A DNA stretch of 64,000 bases from Colwellia maritima (GCF_022669015.1 NZ_JAKKSL010000002.1:372001-436000); one strand, 5' to 3'; shown: positions 21,122 through 31,262, counted from the stretch's first letter. Program-made: numbers and translations. The notes: generated by a model not told the origin, from the letters alone.

Positions 21122-22051
21122 TTAAGATTTGTCCCCAACAGCGACTTTTAAGCATTGAAAAAAAGCATTGGTAATTAATTCATTTGTTCCTTTTTTAAGT
21201 CGAATTGCCTTAAAGGTATTTTGATAACCATAAAGCTCGTCAAATAAAGGCTTCATTTTATGTTTTACCCCCCAATTAGCAACCATATGCTTAGGTAGAA
21301 TACCAAGATACGCCCCGCTTAAAATAAGTGTAGCTCTTGCTTCTTGATGATGTGCTTTTGCTGTTTTTTTCCATAACATCATGTCTGGGTGGGGTTCACG
21401 CCCGTGCATTAAGCGCGGTGATTCAACAAAAGAATATTGCTGCAAATCTTGTGGCGATATTTTATTTTGGTGATAAAGTGGATGCCCATCAGCACAGTAC
21501 ACAAGCATTTTTTCTGAAAATAGGGATATGGATTCTAATTCATTAAATCGTTCGGATAAGACGGTAACCCCAACATCAACTTTTTTATTTTGCACAGCAG
21601 TAGTTACTTCATCAGAGCTCATGGTGCTTATTTTTACTTCTACATCGGGTGCTATATCAGTAAAGGCTCGCAGAGCGCTAACTAGGCAAGAACCATGTAC
21701 ACCTAACATGTGTTCAGCAAAGGCTATGTGTAGAAAACCTAAAAGTCGATGATGTGATTGATTTATTGTTGTGCGAAATTGTTCCAGTGCAGCTAATAAA
21801 TCCACCGTAGCGTTATAAACAATATGCCCATGTTCTGTTAGTCTAAAACCGGCACGTCCGCGTTCGCATAAGTGCATATTCAACCTTTTCTCTAAATCAG
21901 AAATATAATTAGAAATAGTTGAGTTAGCTAAATTGAGTGGAATTTCTGCAGCACTAAAACCGCCAAAATCTACAACGGCTTTAAATACATTCAATAAACG
22001 TAGATCAATATCGGCAAGTTGCCTTGATAATGCTGCTTTCTTTTTCCCCAT
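21122..22051 (-). CDS. LysR-family transcriptional regulator
   Basis: 309 residues. The N-terminal winged helix is DLRLLNVFKAVVDFGGFSAAE...SNYISDLEKRLNMHLCER (residues ~15-65), followed by a LysR substrate-binding domain. It is divergent from a class III aminotransferase gene, and a perfect 8-bp inverted repeat lies between them. It probably regulates that aminotransferase in response to an amine or amino acid (inference). It may also read through toward the serine hydrolase downstream. The gene is intact. Confidence 0.93.
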   Translation of the reverse strand: MGKKKAALSRQLADIDLRLLNVFKAVVDFGGFSAAEIPLNLANSTISNYISDLEKRLNMHLCERGRAGFRLTEHGHIVYNATVDLLAALEQFRTTINQSHHRLLGFLHIAFAEHMLGVHGSCLVSALRAFTDIAPDVEVKISTMSSDEVTTAVQNKKVDVGVTVLSERFNELESISLFSEKMLVYCADGHPLYHQNKISPQDLQQYSFVESPRLMHGREPHPDMMLWKKTAKAHHQEARATLILSGAYLGILPKHMVANWGVKHKMKPLFDELYGYQNTFKAIRLKKGTNELITNAFFQCLKVAVGDKS

Positions 22052-22077
22052 GATTATCCTTAAATTAAACTAACTAT

Positions 22078-22099
22078 TACATTTGTATATCCAAATGTA
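22078..22099. promoter_or_regulatory. LysR-type operator palindrome
   Basis: TACATTTG (22078-22085) and its exact complement CAAATGTA (22092-22099) are separated by 6 bp and contain the T-N11-A pattern of LysR sites. It lies 27 bp upstream of the LysR start and 82 bp upstream of the aminotransferase. Confidence 0.7.
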
Positions 22100-22180
22100 A
22101 GTTATAGCAAGTAATTATATAAACGAACTGATTATCCTTTTATCCTTTAGGAAACCTAATCAATAAAGTAATTCATAATC

Positions 22181-23530
22181 ATGAGCCCAATTATCTACCC
22201 AACGACCAACTTAAAAAAACCAAGTGACCTAGTTATAGAAAGAGGCGATGGTATTTATATTTTTGATAATAAAGGTAAAAAATATTTAGAAGGCATGGCC
22301 GGTTTATGGTGTGCTTCATTGGGGTATAACAATCAAGAAATAATTGATGCAGCAAATGCACAAATGAGTAAATTATCTTTTTCACATATGTTTGGCGGTA
22401 AAACGCATCAAGTTGGTATTGATTTGGCGGAAAAATTGTCATCAATGGTACCAATGAAAAATGCAAAGGTATTTTTTGGTAATTCAGGAAGTGATGCTAA
22501 TGATACGCATATTAAAATATTACGATATTACTTTAATGCTATTGGTAAACCACAGAAATATAAAATAATTGCCAGAGAACGTTCTTATCATGGTGTTACA
22601 ATTGCCTCAGCATCGTTAACGGGGCTCCCTGTAAATCATACTCATTTTGATTTACCTTTTGATGCGTTAGGTGTTTTACGAACAGATGCACCGCATTATT
22701 ACCGTGGCGCTCAACCACAGGAATCTGAAACTGAATTTGTTAACCGAATTACTAATAATTTAGAACAACTTATTATTAAAGAAGGCCCTGAAACTATTGC
22801 TGCTTTTATTGTTGAGCCTATAACGGGGGCTAGTGGCGTTATTGTCCCTCCGCAAGGTTATTATGAAAAAGTGCAAGCTATCTTGGCAAAATACGATATT
22901 TTGTTTTGGGCTGATGAGGTGATCACAGGATTTGGCAGAACTGGAAATGATTTTGGTAGTACTACTATGGGGATCAAAACTCCTGATTTAATGACATTAG
23001 CAAAACAGCTATCGTCAGCATATTTCCCTATAAGCGCATCATTGGTTAGCGACGACATTTATCAAGCGTTAGTTGAACCGAGTAATAAGGTTGGTGTTTT
23101 TGGACATGGATTTACCTATACCGGACACCCAGTGGGGTGTGCGGTAGCATTAAAAACGTTAGAAATATATCAACGAGATAATATTTTTGATCATGCTGCT
23201 GATGTTGGCGAATATATGCAAACTAAATTATTAACCTTAAAAGATCATCCGTTAATTGGTGAAATTAGAGGAAAGGGCATGATTGCTGCGGTTGAGCTTG
23301 TGGCCGATAAAAAAACAGGTTTAGCATTCTCTCATGGCGAAGTGGGGAATTTTGCCATGAAGTCTTGTCAACAACTCGGCATGATCACTCGTGCAATAGC
23401 CGGATCCTCTTTAGCTTTTTGTCCACCTTTAATCATCACAAAACCGGAAATTGATGAAATGATATTTATTTTGCAACAAGCGTTAGATGAAACCTTTATT
23501 TTTGCTTCAAAAAATAAATATATTGTTTAA
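22181..23530 (+). CDS. Class III PLP-dependent aminotransferase
   Basis: 449 residues of the omega-amino acid/polyamine transaminase fold. Visible are GMAGLWCASLGY, the GNSGSDAND cofactor loop, ARERSYHGVT, ADEVITGFGRTG (near 244) and the PLP lysine in LAKQLSSAYFP (near 274). It transfers the amino group from an amine such as putrescine, beta-alanine or taurine-like donors to pyruvate or 2-oxoglutarate. The exact donor cannot be determined. It is divergent from its probable LysR regulator. A REP-like hairpin follows about 70 bp after the stop. The gene is intact. Confidence 0.92.
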   Translation: MSPIIYPTTNLKKPSDLVIERGDGIYIFDNKGKKYLEGMAGLWCASLGYNNQEIIDAANAQMSKLSFSHMFGGKTHQVGIDLAEKLSSMVPMKNAKVFFGNSGSDANDTHIKILRYYFNAIGKPQKYKIIARERSYHGVTIASASLTGLPVNHTHFDLPFDALGVLRTDAPHYYRGAQPQESETEFVNRITNNLEQLIIKEGPETIAAFIVEPITGASGVIVPPQGYYEKVQAILAKYDILFWADEVITGFGRTGNDFGSTTMGIKTPDLMTLAKQLSSAYFPISASLVSDDIYQALVEPSNKVGVFGHGFTYTGHPVGCAVALKTLEIYQRDNIFDHAADVGEYMQTKLLTLKDHPLIGEIRGKGMIAAVELVADKKTGLAFSHGEVGNFAMKSCQQLGMITRAIAGSSLAFCPPLIITKPEIDEMIFILQQALDETFIFASKNKYIV

Positions 23531-23602
23531 GCTGTGTTGTTAGTTACAGTTAGACTAGTTACCAAAATGTTCGAATAATCGCTTTGTCATAACGATATTC
23601 AA

Positions 23603-23641
23603 ACCACCTCAAGATGCAAGAAACGAGCATCTTGAGGTGGT
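23603..23641. repeat. REP-like perfect hairpin (repeat C)
   Basis: A 15-bp arm ACCACCTCAAGATGC (23603-23617) and its exact complement (23627-23641) flank a 9-nt loop. No T-tract follows directly, so it is more REP-like than a plain terminator, although it could stop transcripts of the aminotransferase gene. Confidence 0.7.
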
Positions 23642-24068
23642 GTGGTATATAAACGTTTTATTTTTGAGCTTAGCTCAAGAGTATGACTTGCCACCCATCC
23701 CCAAGATTTAATCAGATTTTAATCCTATTCTTTCATACGGTTGCCAAGTTCATTGCGCCCCGTTTATTCATTACAGATTAGAAATATTACCTTTTGTATT
23801 TAAAATGTATTTTTATATTGTTATAAACGGTGTTTTAACGACGGTTTTTGTGTTTTAAAGCGTTTATATAAGTATCTAATAAAATAATACAGTGTAGTTT
23901 TAAATATAAAAACACACAAAATGATTGACGGAAGTTATTTTTGATGATTAAATCATAATTCGATTGAAGCTGACTCAATGGTATGACTTAGTTTTTTAGT
24001 ACTTATTGGGTGCGCACAAACGTTAAAAATGTGCAATAGCAATAAATAATTTTAGTTGGGACTTTGAA
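23642..24068. other. Non-coding gap before the fucose cluster
   Basis: No ORF with credible coding character was found. The DNA is very AT-rich and must contain the promoter of the fucose cluster. I could not identify a convincing operator for the GntR/FCD regulator here. Confidence 0.5.
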
Positions 24069-24371
24069 ATGATTAATAAGCACTTTGTCTTATTGAATGA
24101 TGCAGATAATGTTTTTGTTTGCTGTAAGCAGTTACTTGCCGGTGAATCAACAAACTTAGAAGGTGTTGATGTGACTATGACTGCTGATATAACCGTTGGT
24201 CATAAAATTGCCAGAAAAGCGATAGTAAAAGGCGAAAAAATTATTAAGTATGGCGTGTCTATTGGATCTGCAGTTCAAGATATTACGTTTGGTGAGCATA
24301 TTCATATGCACAATATGAAAAGTGATTATATAGCTAGCCATACCAGACAAAGCAAAGTAGGGGAAGAATAG
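24069..24371 (+). CDS. UxaA-family dehydratase, N-terminal (SAF) subunit
   Basis: A 100-residue SAF-domain protein matching the N-terminal part of altronate dehydratase UxaA: VTMTADITVGHKIARKA, GEKIIKYG, SIGSAVQDI and GEHIHMHNM. In this and in the Campylobacter jejuni fucose locus the SAF and catalytic parts are separate genes. The stop overlaps the next gene's GTG start by one base (TAGTG). With its partner it probably dehydrates L-fuconate to 2-keto-3-deoxy-L-fuconate (inference from cluster). Confidence 0.88.
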   Translation: MINKHFVLLNDADNVFVCCKQLLAGESTNLEGVDVTMTADITVGHKIARKAIVKGEKIIKYGVSIGSAVQDITFGEHIHMHNMKSDYIASHTRQSKVGEE

Positions 24372-25562
24372 TGAAAGGTTATTTAAGATCTGATGGACGC
24401 AAAGGCATACGTAATGTTGTTTTAGTAACCTATTTAGTTGAATGTGCACATCATGTTGCTAGAGCTATTGTGAGTGTCTCAAATAATAGTGACGTGCAGT
24501 TGATTGGTTTTCCCGGCTGTTATCCAAATGAATACTCTTTAAAAATAATGGAAGGGCTTTGTACTCATCCTAATGTATTTGGTGTGCTTATTGTTTCGTT
24601 GGGCTGTGAAGGATTTAACCGTGAACAACTAGCCAATGCTATTGAGGCAAGTGGTAGAAAAGTTGACACCTTAGTTATTCAAAAATCAGGTGGTACTAAA
24701 AAAACAATCGACGCGGGCATTGAAAGTGTTCGTGAACTGTTGGTTTCAGCTGAGTCTACTGAAATAGTGCCAATGGATATGAGTGAATTGGTGGTAGGTA
24801 CTATATGTGGTGGCTCAGATGGTACCGGTATTGGCGCCAACCCAACCGGTAGGTCATTGTTTTGATAAACTTATTAAAGATGATGCTATTTGTATTTTTG
24901 AAGAAACAGGTGAGCTAATTGGCTGTGAACAAATTATGGCAGAGCGTGCTATCACACCAGAGCTTGGCGAAGAAATAATGAAATCGGTTGAAAAAGCCGA
25001 ACAATATTACACCAAAATGGGTTACGGCAGCTTTGCTCCCGGTAACGCTGAAGGCGGTTTGTCTACCCAAGAAGAGAAATCTATGGGAGCTTACGCGAAA
25101 TCTGGAAGTTCTAAAATACATGGGTTAATCAAGCCAGGTGATATTCCAAGACAAGGTGGATTATATTTGATGGATGTTGTTCCAGATGGCGATCCTATGT
25201 TTGGTTTCCCCAATATTGTTGATAGTGCAGAAATTGTTGAAATGATAGCTTCAGGCTCTCATTTAATTCTGTTTACTACTGGCCGAGGTTCAGTCGTTGG
25301 CTCTGCCATATCACCGGTAATAAAAGTATGTGCAAATCCAGAAACCTATGAGAACTTATCAGACGATATGGACATTAATGCCGGTAAAGTTATTAATGGC
25401 GAAGCAACAGTACAACAAGTGGGTGATGAAATATATAAACTGGTAGTAAAAGTAGCGCAAGGTCAGCAGTCTAAATCAGAAGTCTTAGGCCATCAAGAGT
25501 TTGTATTAACCTATAAAAAGTTTGAAGCTATTGGTCCTTCATGTTTACCCACAGTTAGGTAG
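24371..25562 (+). CDS. UxaA-family dehydratase, catalytic subunit (frameshifted)
   Basis: The large domain of altronate/galactarate-type dehydratases: GYLRSDGRKGIRNVVLV at the start, LIGFPGCYPN, GGSDGTGIGANP, and the C-terminal FTTGRGSVVGSAISPVIKV. The GTG start at 24371 overlaps the SAF-subunit stop. One extra or missing base near 24848 breaks the frame (ANPTGRSLF against the expected ANPAVGHCFDKLI). Restored length is about 396 residues. In this cluster its substrate is most likely L-fuconate rather than altronate (inference from neighbours). Confidence 0.88.
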
Positions 25563-25576
25563 TTGAGTAATTAACG

Positions 25577-26605
25577 ATGTTTAAAAAAAGACAAATAGGC
25601 AAAACCAGTTTACAAGTTACCGAGTTAGGTTTTGGGGCTGCTACTTTGGGTAACCTTTATCATCCAATGCTTGATAGTGCGGCTGATGAAAGTATTAACA
25701 AAGCAATGGAATTAGGACTTAATCAATTTGATACCGCACCTTATTATGGTTTTGGCTTAAGTGAGCGCCGTGTAGGTAATGCTTTAAGAAATTATGATAG
25801 TAAAGATTACGTTTTATCAACAAAGGTGGGGCGAATTCTAGAGCCTTGTGCCAAAGCCGAAGATAAATACGGTTTTTGCTCACCCATGCCATTTGAGCCT
25901 AAGTATGATTATTCTTATGATGGCATTATGCGCTCTTTTGAACACAGTATTCAGCGTTTAGGTCTATCAAAAATTGATATTTTGTATATGCACGACATTG
26001 GCCGAGCAACGCATGGAGATGATCATGAACGTTTATTCAAAATAGCCATGGAAGGTGGTTATAAAGCCATGGACGAGCTACGTTCACAAGGCTTAGTCTC
26101 TGCTATTGGTTTAGGCGTTAATGAATATGAAGTGTGTGAACAAGCTATGGATCATGGCTACTTTGACTGCTTCTTACTAGCCGGTCGCTATACGTTATTA
26201 GAGCAAAAATCTTTAGAGAGCTTTTTACCAAGGTGTATTAAAGAAAACAGTTCTATCATCCTTGGTGGCCCTTATAATTCAGGAATTTTAGCTACAGGTG
26301 TTCGTAAAAAAGGTGTTGTTCCACATTATAATTATGAGCCTGCGAGTGAAAGTATTATTAAAACTGTGGCAAGAATTGAAGATATTTGCCAAGAGTTTAA
26401 TGTGCCATTAGCCTCAGCTGCACTGCAGTTTCCGTTAGCACATCCGGCTGTTGTCAGTGTTATTCCAGGGTTAAGTTCAGCGAGCCGTGTTGAAACAACC
26501 GTAGCGCAAATGCAAATAAATATTCCTACCGAGTTCTGGCTTGCCTTACAAAATGCAGGTTTATTATATCCAGATGTTCCTGTACCAAAAGGAGCTGCGG
26601 AGTAG
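25577..26605 (+). CDS. Aldo/keto reductase, probable L-fucose dehydrogenase
   Basis: 342-residue AKR-fold protein. The tetrad is recognisable: Asp in QFDTAPYYGFG (~53), Tyr at ~57-58, Lys in VLSTKVGR and His in LYMHDIGR. C-terminal PGLSSASRVE binds the cofactor phosphate. Members in fucose clusters oxidise L-fucose to L-fucono-lactone with NAD(P). It follows the dehydratase by 14 bp and overlaps closely with the lactonase gene (3 bp gap). The gene is intact. Confidence 0.88.
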   Translation: MFKKRQIGKTSLQVTELGFGAATLGNLYHPMLDSAADESINKAMELGLNQFDTAPYYGFGLSERRVGNALRNYDSKDYVLSTKVGRILEPCAKAEDKYGFCSPMPFEPKYDYSYDGIMRSFEHSIQRLGLSKIDILYMHDIGRATHGDDHERLFKIAMEGGYKAMDELRSQGLVSAIGLGVNEYEVCEQAMDHGYFDCFLLAGRYTLLEQKSLESFLPRCIKENSSIILGGPYNSGILATGVRKKGVVPHYNYEPASESIIKTVARIEDICQEFNVPLASAALQFPLAHPAVVSVIPGLSSASRVETTVAQMQINIPTEFWLALQNAGLLYPDVPVPKGAAE

Positions 26606-26608
26606 TTT

Positions 26609-27460
26609 ATGAAGCGCATTGATTCTCACCAACATTTTTGGCAATTATCTCGTGGTGACTATACCTGGCTCACCAAAGATTTAGGTGTTTTATTCCGTGA
26701 TTATATGCCTACAGATCTAAAGCGTGAGCTTTCACACGCCAATGTCAGTGATACCATTTTAGTGCAAGCTGCGGAGACGTTGGCTGAAACTGATTTTATG
26801 TTTCGTCAAGCATATACCCAAAGTTTTGTTTCAGGTGTTGTTGGTTGGGTAGATATGGAAGGCCCTGAAGTATTGGAGCAGTTAACTTGGTTTATGGAGA
26901 ACCCTTATTTTAAAGGGATCAGGCCAATGATCCAAGAGATAGATGATGTTAACTGGATGCTTAAATCTGAGTTAACGCCAGTATTTGCCTTTTTAGAAGA
27001 TAATGAGTTGAGTTTCGATGCCTTAGTACTACCAATGCATTTAGAAAACTTACAAAAACTATTAATACGCCACCCTAAATTGCATGTTGTTATTGATCAT
27101 GGTGGTAAACCACAAATAGCGGAAGCGTTAGGTTTTGATATTGCTAACTCGATAAACCGACAGTGGGCAGAAGATATTGCACAGCTAGCTAAAAACAAGA
27201 ATGTTTTTTGTAAATTATCTGGTTTAGTCACCGAGGCAGGTGATAAGGCAAGCTATGCTGATATTGAGCCTTATATGACGCATCTATTGAATTGTTTTGG
27301 TGCGAATAAATTGATGTGGGGCAGCGATTGGCCAGTAGTCAATCTAACAAGTGACTATTCATCGTGGTTTGATATTGCTGCCAAGTTTATTGCAAAACAG
27401 CCTAAACAAGATCAAGAAAATATTTGGTCGGGTGCTGCGAAAAATTTTTACCGACTATAG
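26609..27460 (+). CDS. Amidohydrolase, probable L-fuconolactonase
   Basis: 283-residue amidohydrolase_2 protein with the metal-site HxH in IDSHQHFWQL (residues 5-9), His in VIDHGGKP and Asp in MWGSDWPV. This is the COG3618 type of lactonase, found in non-phosphorylative fucose, rhamnose and galactose pathways. It probably opens L-fucono-1,5-lactone to L-fuconate. It is 3 bp after the aldo/keto reductase gene. The gene is intact. Confidence 0.9.
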   Translation: MKRIDSHQHFWQLSRGDYTWLTKDLGVLFRDYMPTDLKRELSHANVSDTILVQAAETLAETDFMFRQAYTQSFVSGVVGWVDMEGPEVLEQLTWFMENPYFKGIRPMIQEIDDVNWMLKSELTPVFAFLEDNELSFDALVLPMHLENLQKLLIRHPKLHVVIDHGGKPQIAEALGFDIANSINRQWAEDIAQLAKNKNVFCKLSGLVTEAGDKASYADIEPYMTHLLNCFGANKLMWGSDWPVVNLTSDYSSWFDIAAKFIAKQPKQDQENIWSGAAKNFYRL

Positions 27461-27582
27461 CAAAGCGTAATAATTTTTCAGTTGACGCTTTGAAGTATTT
27501 ATCGACACATAAATTCTGAAGCATGAATTTTGAAGTATAAATTTTAAAATATGAATAGAAAACATTTTCTTAAAGGAAAAAA

Positions 27583-28359
27583 ATGAATCAAAGATTTAAT
27601 AATAAAGTAGTAGTTATCACAGGTGGTGGTAGCGGTATAGGCCAAACAGCAGCAGTAAGATTTGGTAGTGAAGGCGCACACGTTGCGATTTTAGACCTTG
27701 ATATGGTCGGTGCACAAGCAACTCAAATGCTAATTGAAGCAGCAGGTGGAAATGCCTCGGTTTATGAATGTAACGTGGGCAATGCAGAACAAGTAAATAA
27801 CGTTGTTGCTAGCATTCTCAAAGAAAGAAAAATTGATATATTAATCAACAATGCGGGTATCGCACATATTGGTAATATAGAAGCAACATCAGAAACTGAT
27901 TTAGACAGAATTTATCAAGTGAATGTAAAAGGCTGTTACAACATGATGAAAGCCGTTATACCTTCGATGAAAGAATACCAATCAGGTGTTGTATTAAACC
28001 TTGCATCGGTTGCTTCTTCTGTTGGTATTGAAGATAGGTTCGCTTATTCAATGAGTAAAGGCGCAGTGTTAACCATGACGTATTCTGTTGCTAAAGATTA
28101 CATTAAAGACGGTATTCGTTGTAACTGTATTGCTCCTGGTCGAGTACATACACCCTTTGTTGATAACTTTTTAGAAAAAAATTATCCCGATGATAAAGAA
28201 GAGATGTTTGAAAAATTATCAAAATCTCAACCGATAGGGCGCATGGGTAAAGTGGATGAAATTGCAGGGTTAATTGTTTACTTATGTTCGGATGAAGCTG
28301 CCTTTATCACGGGCAGTAACTTTCCAATTGATGGTGGTTTTGTCACGTTAAATAACTAA
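27583..28359 (+). CDS. SDR dehydrogenase, probable 2-keto-3-deoxy-L-fuconate dehydrogenase
   Basis: 258-residue classical SDR with cofactor loop TGGGSGIGQ near residue 12, NNAG near 87, the catalytic Ser in NLASVASS, and YxxxK as Tyr155/Lys159 (YSMSK). C-terminal FPIDGGF is typical. The FAH-family hydrolase later in the cluster fits oxidation of 2-keto-3-deoxy-L-fuconate at C4, giving the 2,4-diketo acid. L-fucose dehydrogenation is an alternative role. A promoter could lie in the 122-bp gap upstream. The gene is intact. Confidence 0.88.
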   Translation: MNQRFNNKVVVITGGGSGIGQTAAVRFGSEGAHVAILDLDMVGAQATQMLIEAAGGNASVYECNVGNAEQVNNVVASILKERKIDILINNAGIAHIGNIEATSETDLDRIYQVNVKGCYNMMKAVIPSMKEYQSGVVLNLASVASSVGIEDRFAYSMSKGAVLTMTYSVAKDYIKDGIRCNCIAPGRVHTPFVDNFLEKNYPDDKEEMFEKLSKSQPIGRMGKVDEIAGLIVYLCSDEAAFITGSNFPIDGGFVTLNN

Positions 28360-28408
28360 AGTAAAACATCAATACCGATTAATTAAATAATTATAAAAAG
28401 GTCGACTA

Positions 28409-29787
28409 ATGAATAAGCCATATGCAACAGTATGTGATAGTGAAACGCTCCACAATGGTAATGTGTCTACTTCTGAAGAAGTGGTACCTAAAGCTTATCT
28501 CGTTTCATTCATTTTAATAACGTTATGCTTTCCATTATGGGGCTTTGCCAATGATATCACTAATCCGTTAGTGAAAGCCTTTTCAAAAGTATTACAAATG
28601 TCTACGGCAGAAGGTACTTGGGTACAAGTTGCATTTTATGGTGGTTATGGTGCTATGGCTATTCCTGCTGCTTTATTTATAAAGAAGTTTTCTTATAAAG
28701 CGGGTCTTATGATGGGGTTAGCTTTTTATGCTTTAGGGGCTTTTTTGTTTATTCCGGCTGCTGAAACACAAACGTTTATACCATTCTTATTTGCCTTTTT
28801 TGTGATGACTTGCGGTTTATCATTTTTAGAAACCAGTGCGAACCCTTACGTGCTTTCTATGGGGCCGGCTGGCCACAGCCACTCAACGATTAAACCTGGC
28901 ACAAGCATTTAACCCCGTTGGCTCATTGCTAGGTATGTTTGTAGCGACACAATTTATTATTCAAAAGCTTAAAAACCAGTGACGAAGAACGAAGAGCGCT
29001 AGTTGCTGACGGTTCATCAACAGCATTGGATCAGCTGAGTGCTATTACAGCAAACGACTTGGAAGTGATCAGAAATCCTTATTTAGCCATTGGGGTTGTT
29101 GTATTGGTAATGTTGGCGGTTATCGCCTTTAAGAAAATGCCTCGTACAGAAGAAAAATCTGAAAGTTTAGATATTAGTGGTACCTTTAAGCGCTTATTAG
29201 CTAATCGAAACTATCGTGAAGGAGTTATCGCACAAATGTTTTATGTGGGTGCACAAATTATGTGTTGGACCTTCATCATTCATTACGGTACGGAAGTATT
29301 TGTTAAATTAGGTTTAACAGAGCAAGCGGCAGAAGCTAGGTCTCAAATGTTGAATATTTACGCCATGATTATCTTTTGTTTGAGCCGATTTGTTTGTACT
29401 TTTTTACTCAAATATATTAACTCTGGTAAATTATTAATGTTACTTGCTGCAGGTGGCATGCTATTTACTATAGCAACTATTTTTCTTAATGGTGTAGCGG
29501 GTGTTTATGCGTTAGTGGGTATTTCAGCATGTATGTCATTAATGTTTCCAACCATTTACGGTATTGCCTTAACAGGTACGGGAGATGATGCAAAATTAGG
29601 TGCTGCAGGTTTAATCATGGCTATTGTTGGTGGTACTTTTTTACCTATGGCTCAGGCCAGTATTATTGATATGAAAGTAGTTTTTGATGGTTTTTCAGCG
29701 ACGAAAGCCTCATTTTTTTTACCGTTATTATGTTTTGTAGTGATTGCTATATACGGTAAACGTTCACAAAAACATTTACCAAAGTAA
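28409..29787 (+). CDS. fucP: L-fucose:H+ symporter, FucP-like MFS (frameshifted twice)
   Basis: MFS permease of the fucose/glucose-galactose family. The first frame has the family hallmarks LWGFANDITNPLVKAF and YGGYGAMAIPAA in the first helices and FLETSANPYVLSMGP in helix 4. Breaks near 28875 and 28970 separate the centre, which reads RLNLAQAFNPVGSLLGMFVA in the third frame. It then joins ALDQLSAITANDLEVIRNPY and the C-terminal six helices. Restored length is about 458 residues. It imports L-fucose across the inner membrane. It lies 10 bp before the mutarotase gene. Confidence 0.9.
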
Positions 29788-29796
29788 GGAAAAAAT

Positions 29797-30135
29797 GTGG
29801 CTACTCGACATTGTTTAGCGTTAGATTTAAAAGATAATCCCGCGTTAATCGAAAAATATAAACAATATCATCAAGTCGGCAATGTATGGCCCGAGATTAT
29901 TGACAGTATCAAAGCCTCTGGTATTGAGCAGGCAGAGATTTACTTGGTAGGTAATCGATTATTTATGATACTTGAAGTGAGTGATGATTTTTCTTTTGAA
30001 GCAAAACAAGCAGCTGATTTAAGTAACCCTAAGGTTGTTGAGTGGGAAACATTAATGTGGACATTTCAACAACAACTGCCTTTCGCTACGAGTGAAGAAA
30101 AGTGGTTGTTGATGGATAAAATTTTTACGCTCTAG
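29797..30135 (+). CDS. L-fucose/L-rhamnose mutarotase (RhaM family)
   Basis: 112-residue RhaM-type dimeric alpha/beta barrel: LALDLKDNPALIEKYKQYH, VWPEIIDSI, YLVGNRLFMILE. It interconverts alpha and beta anomers of the imported 6-deoxyhexose. In the non-phosphorylative fucose loci of Campylobacter and Xanthomonas this family acts on L-fucose. The start is GTG at 29797 after AAGGA. The nearby ATG at 29795 is out of frame. The gene is intact. Confidence 0.9.
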   Translation: MATRHCLALDLKDNPALIEKYKQYHQVGNVWPEIIDSIKASGIEQAEIYLVGNRLFMILEVSDDFSFEAKQAADLSNPKVVEWETLMWTFQQQLPFATSEEKWLLMDKIFTL

Positions 30136-30188
30136 TGGTTAGCCTGTAACTATTCGAGTATTTTTGTTGTAAATAGGATTGAATAAAA

Positions 30189-31038
30189 TGAAATTAATGC
30201 GTGTTGGAGCATTTGGATTTGAAAAACCAAAGCAATACTAGATAACGATGGTGTGATCAGAGATTTGTCTGCTCATGTAGATGATATTAACGGTGACTTT
30301 TTTGCTGACAATTCAGTTAACAAAATTGCAGCATTAGACTTAAGTACTTTGCCTGCAGTGGACAAGAATGTTCGTGTTGGCCCAGTTGTATCTAAAGTTG
30401 GTAAGTTTATTTGTGTCGGCTTGAACTATGCAGATCACGCGGCTGAATCAGGTATGAAGGTACCTTCAGAGCCAGTATTATTCATGAAAGCAACGTCTTC
30501 CATTGTTGGGCCTAATGATACCGTGGTAATGCCGCCAAAATCAGAAAAATCTGACTGGGAAGTTGAGTTAGGTGTGGTTATTGGTAAAGAAGCTAAATAT
30601 ATATCAGAAGACGCAGCCTTGGATTATGTTGCGGGTTATTGTGTTATTAATGATTTATCTGAAAGAGAATTTCAAATAGAAAAAGAAGGCCAATGGTGTA
30701 AGGGGAAAGGCTGCGATACCTTTGGTCCTATTGGTCCATATTTAGTAACCACTGATGAAGTGGCAGACTCAAATGAATTAGATATTTGGTTAGAACTCAA
30801 TGGTGAACGTGTGCAAGATGGCAATACTCGTACTATGGTGTATAAAGTGCCATTTCTTGTGTCTTACATCAGCCAATTTATGAGCTTGCAACCGGGTGAT
30901 ATTATTAGTACAGGTACACCTCCAGGTGTAGGTTTAGGTTTTACACCACCTAAATATTTAAAAGAAGGTGATGTAATGCGTCTAGGTATTTCAGGCCTTG
31001 GTATACAGCAACAAACGGTTGAACGTTATAAGCTTTAA
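30189..31038 (+). CDS. FAH-family hydrolase, probable 2,4-diketo-3-deoxy-L-fuconate hydrolase (frameshifted)
   Basis: Fumarylacetoacetate-hydrolase fold. The ATG at 30189 encodes MKLMRVGAFGFEKP. One base is missing or extra near 30225, and the other frame continues AILDNDGVIRDLSAH to the end. Motifs include GLNYADHAAESG, the metal-binding Glu pair in SDWEVELGVVIG, and GDIISTGTPPGVG. Restored length is about 283 residues. It is predicted to cleave the diketo acid to pyruvate and L-lactate, the last step of the pathway (known for Xanthomonas). It is followed by a hairpin terminator. Confidence 0.88.
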
Positions 31039-31062
31039 TCAAAATACCAAGGTAGTGCTGAA

Positions 31063-31095
31063 TAAAAATCCACTGTATTTTATAGTGGATTTTTA
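31063..31095. terminator. Terminator of fucose cluster
   Basis: A perfect 12-bp stem TAAAAATCCACT (31063-31074) pairs with AGTGGATTTTTA (31084-31095). The T/A-rich arms give a T-run on both strands. It probably ends the fucose operon on the plus strand and may also act on the converging regulator gene. Confidence 0.8.
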
Positions 31096-31262
31096 TGTTG
31101 GTGTCCTTAATTATAGATTGTATTACAAACGTTAAATGTATAAGAAGAGAATAGCTGTTTATTAATATATAAATATACTTTTTATAACCTAATCCTTATT
31201 AAACTAGTTTTGTTGGAAGAATAGTTAATATAAGGGGGATGAACTGCACAACCAAAGAATAC

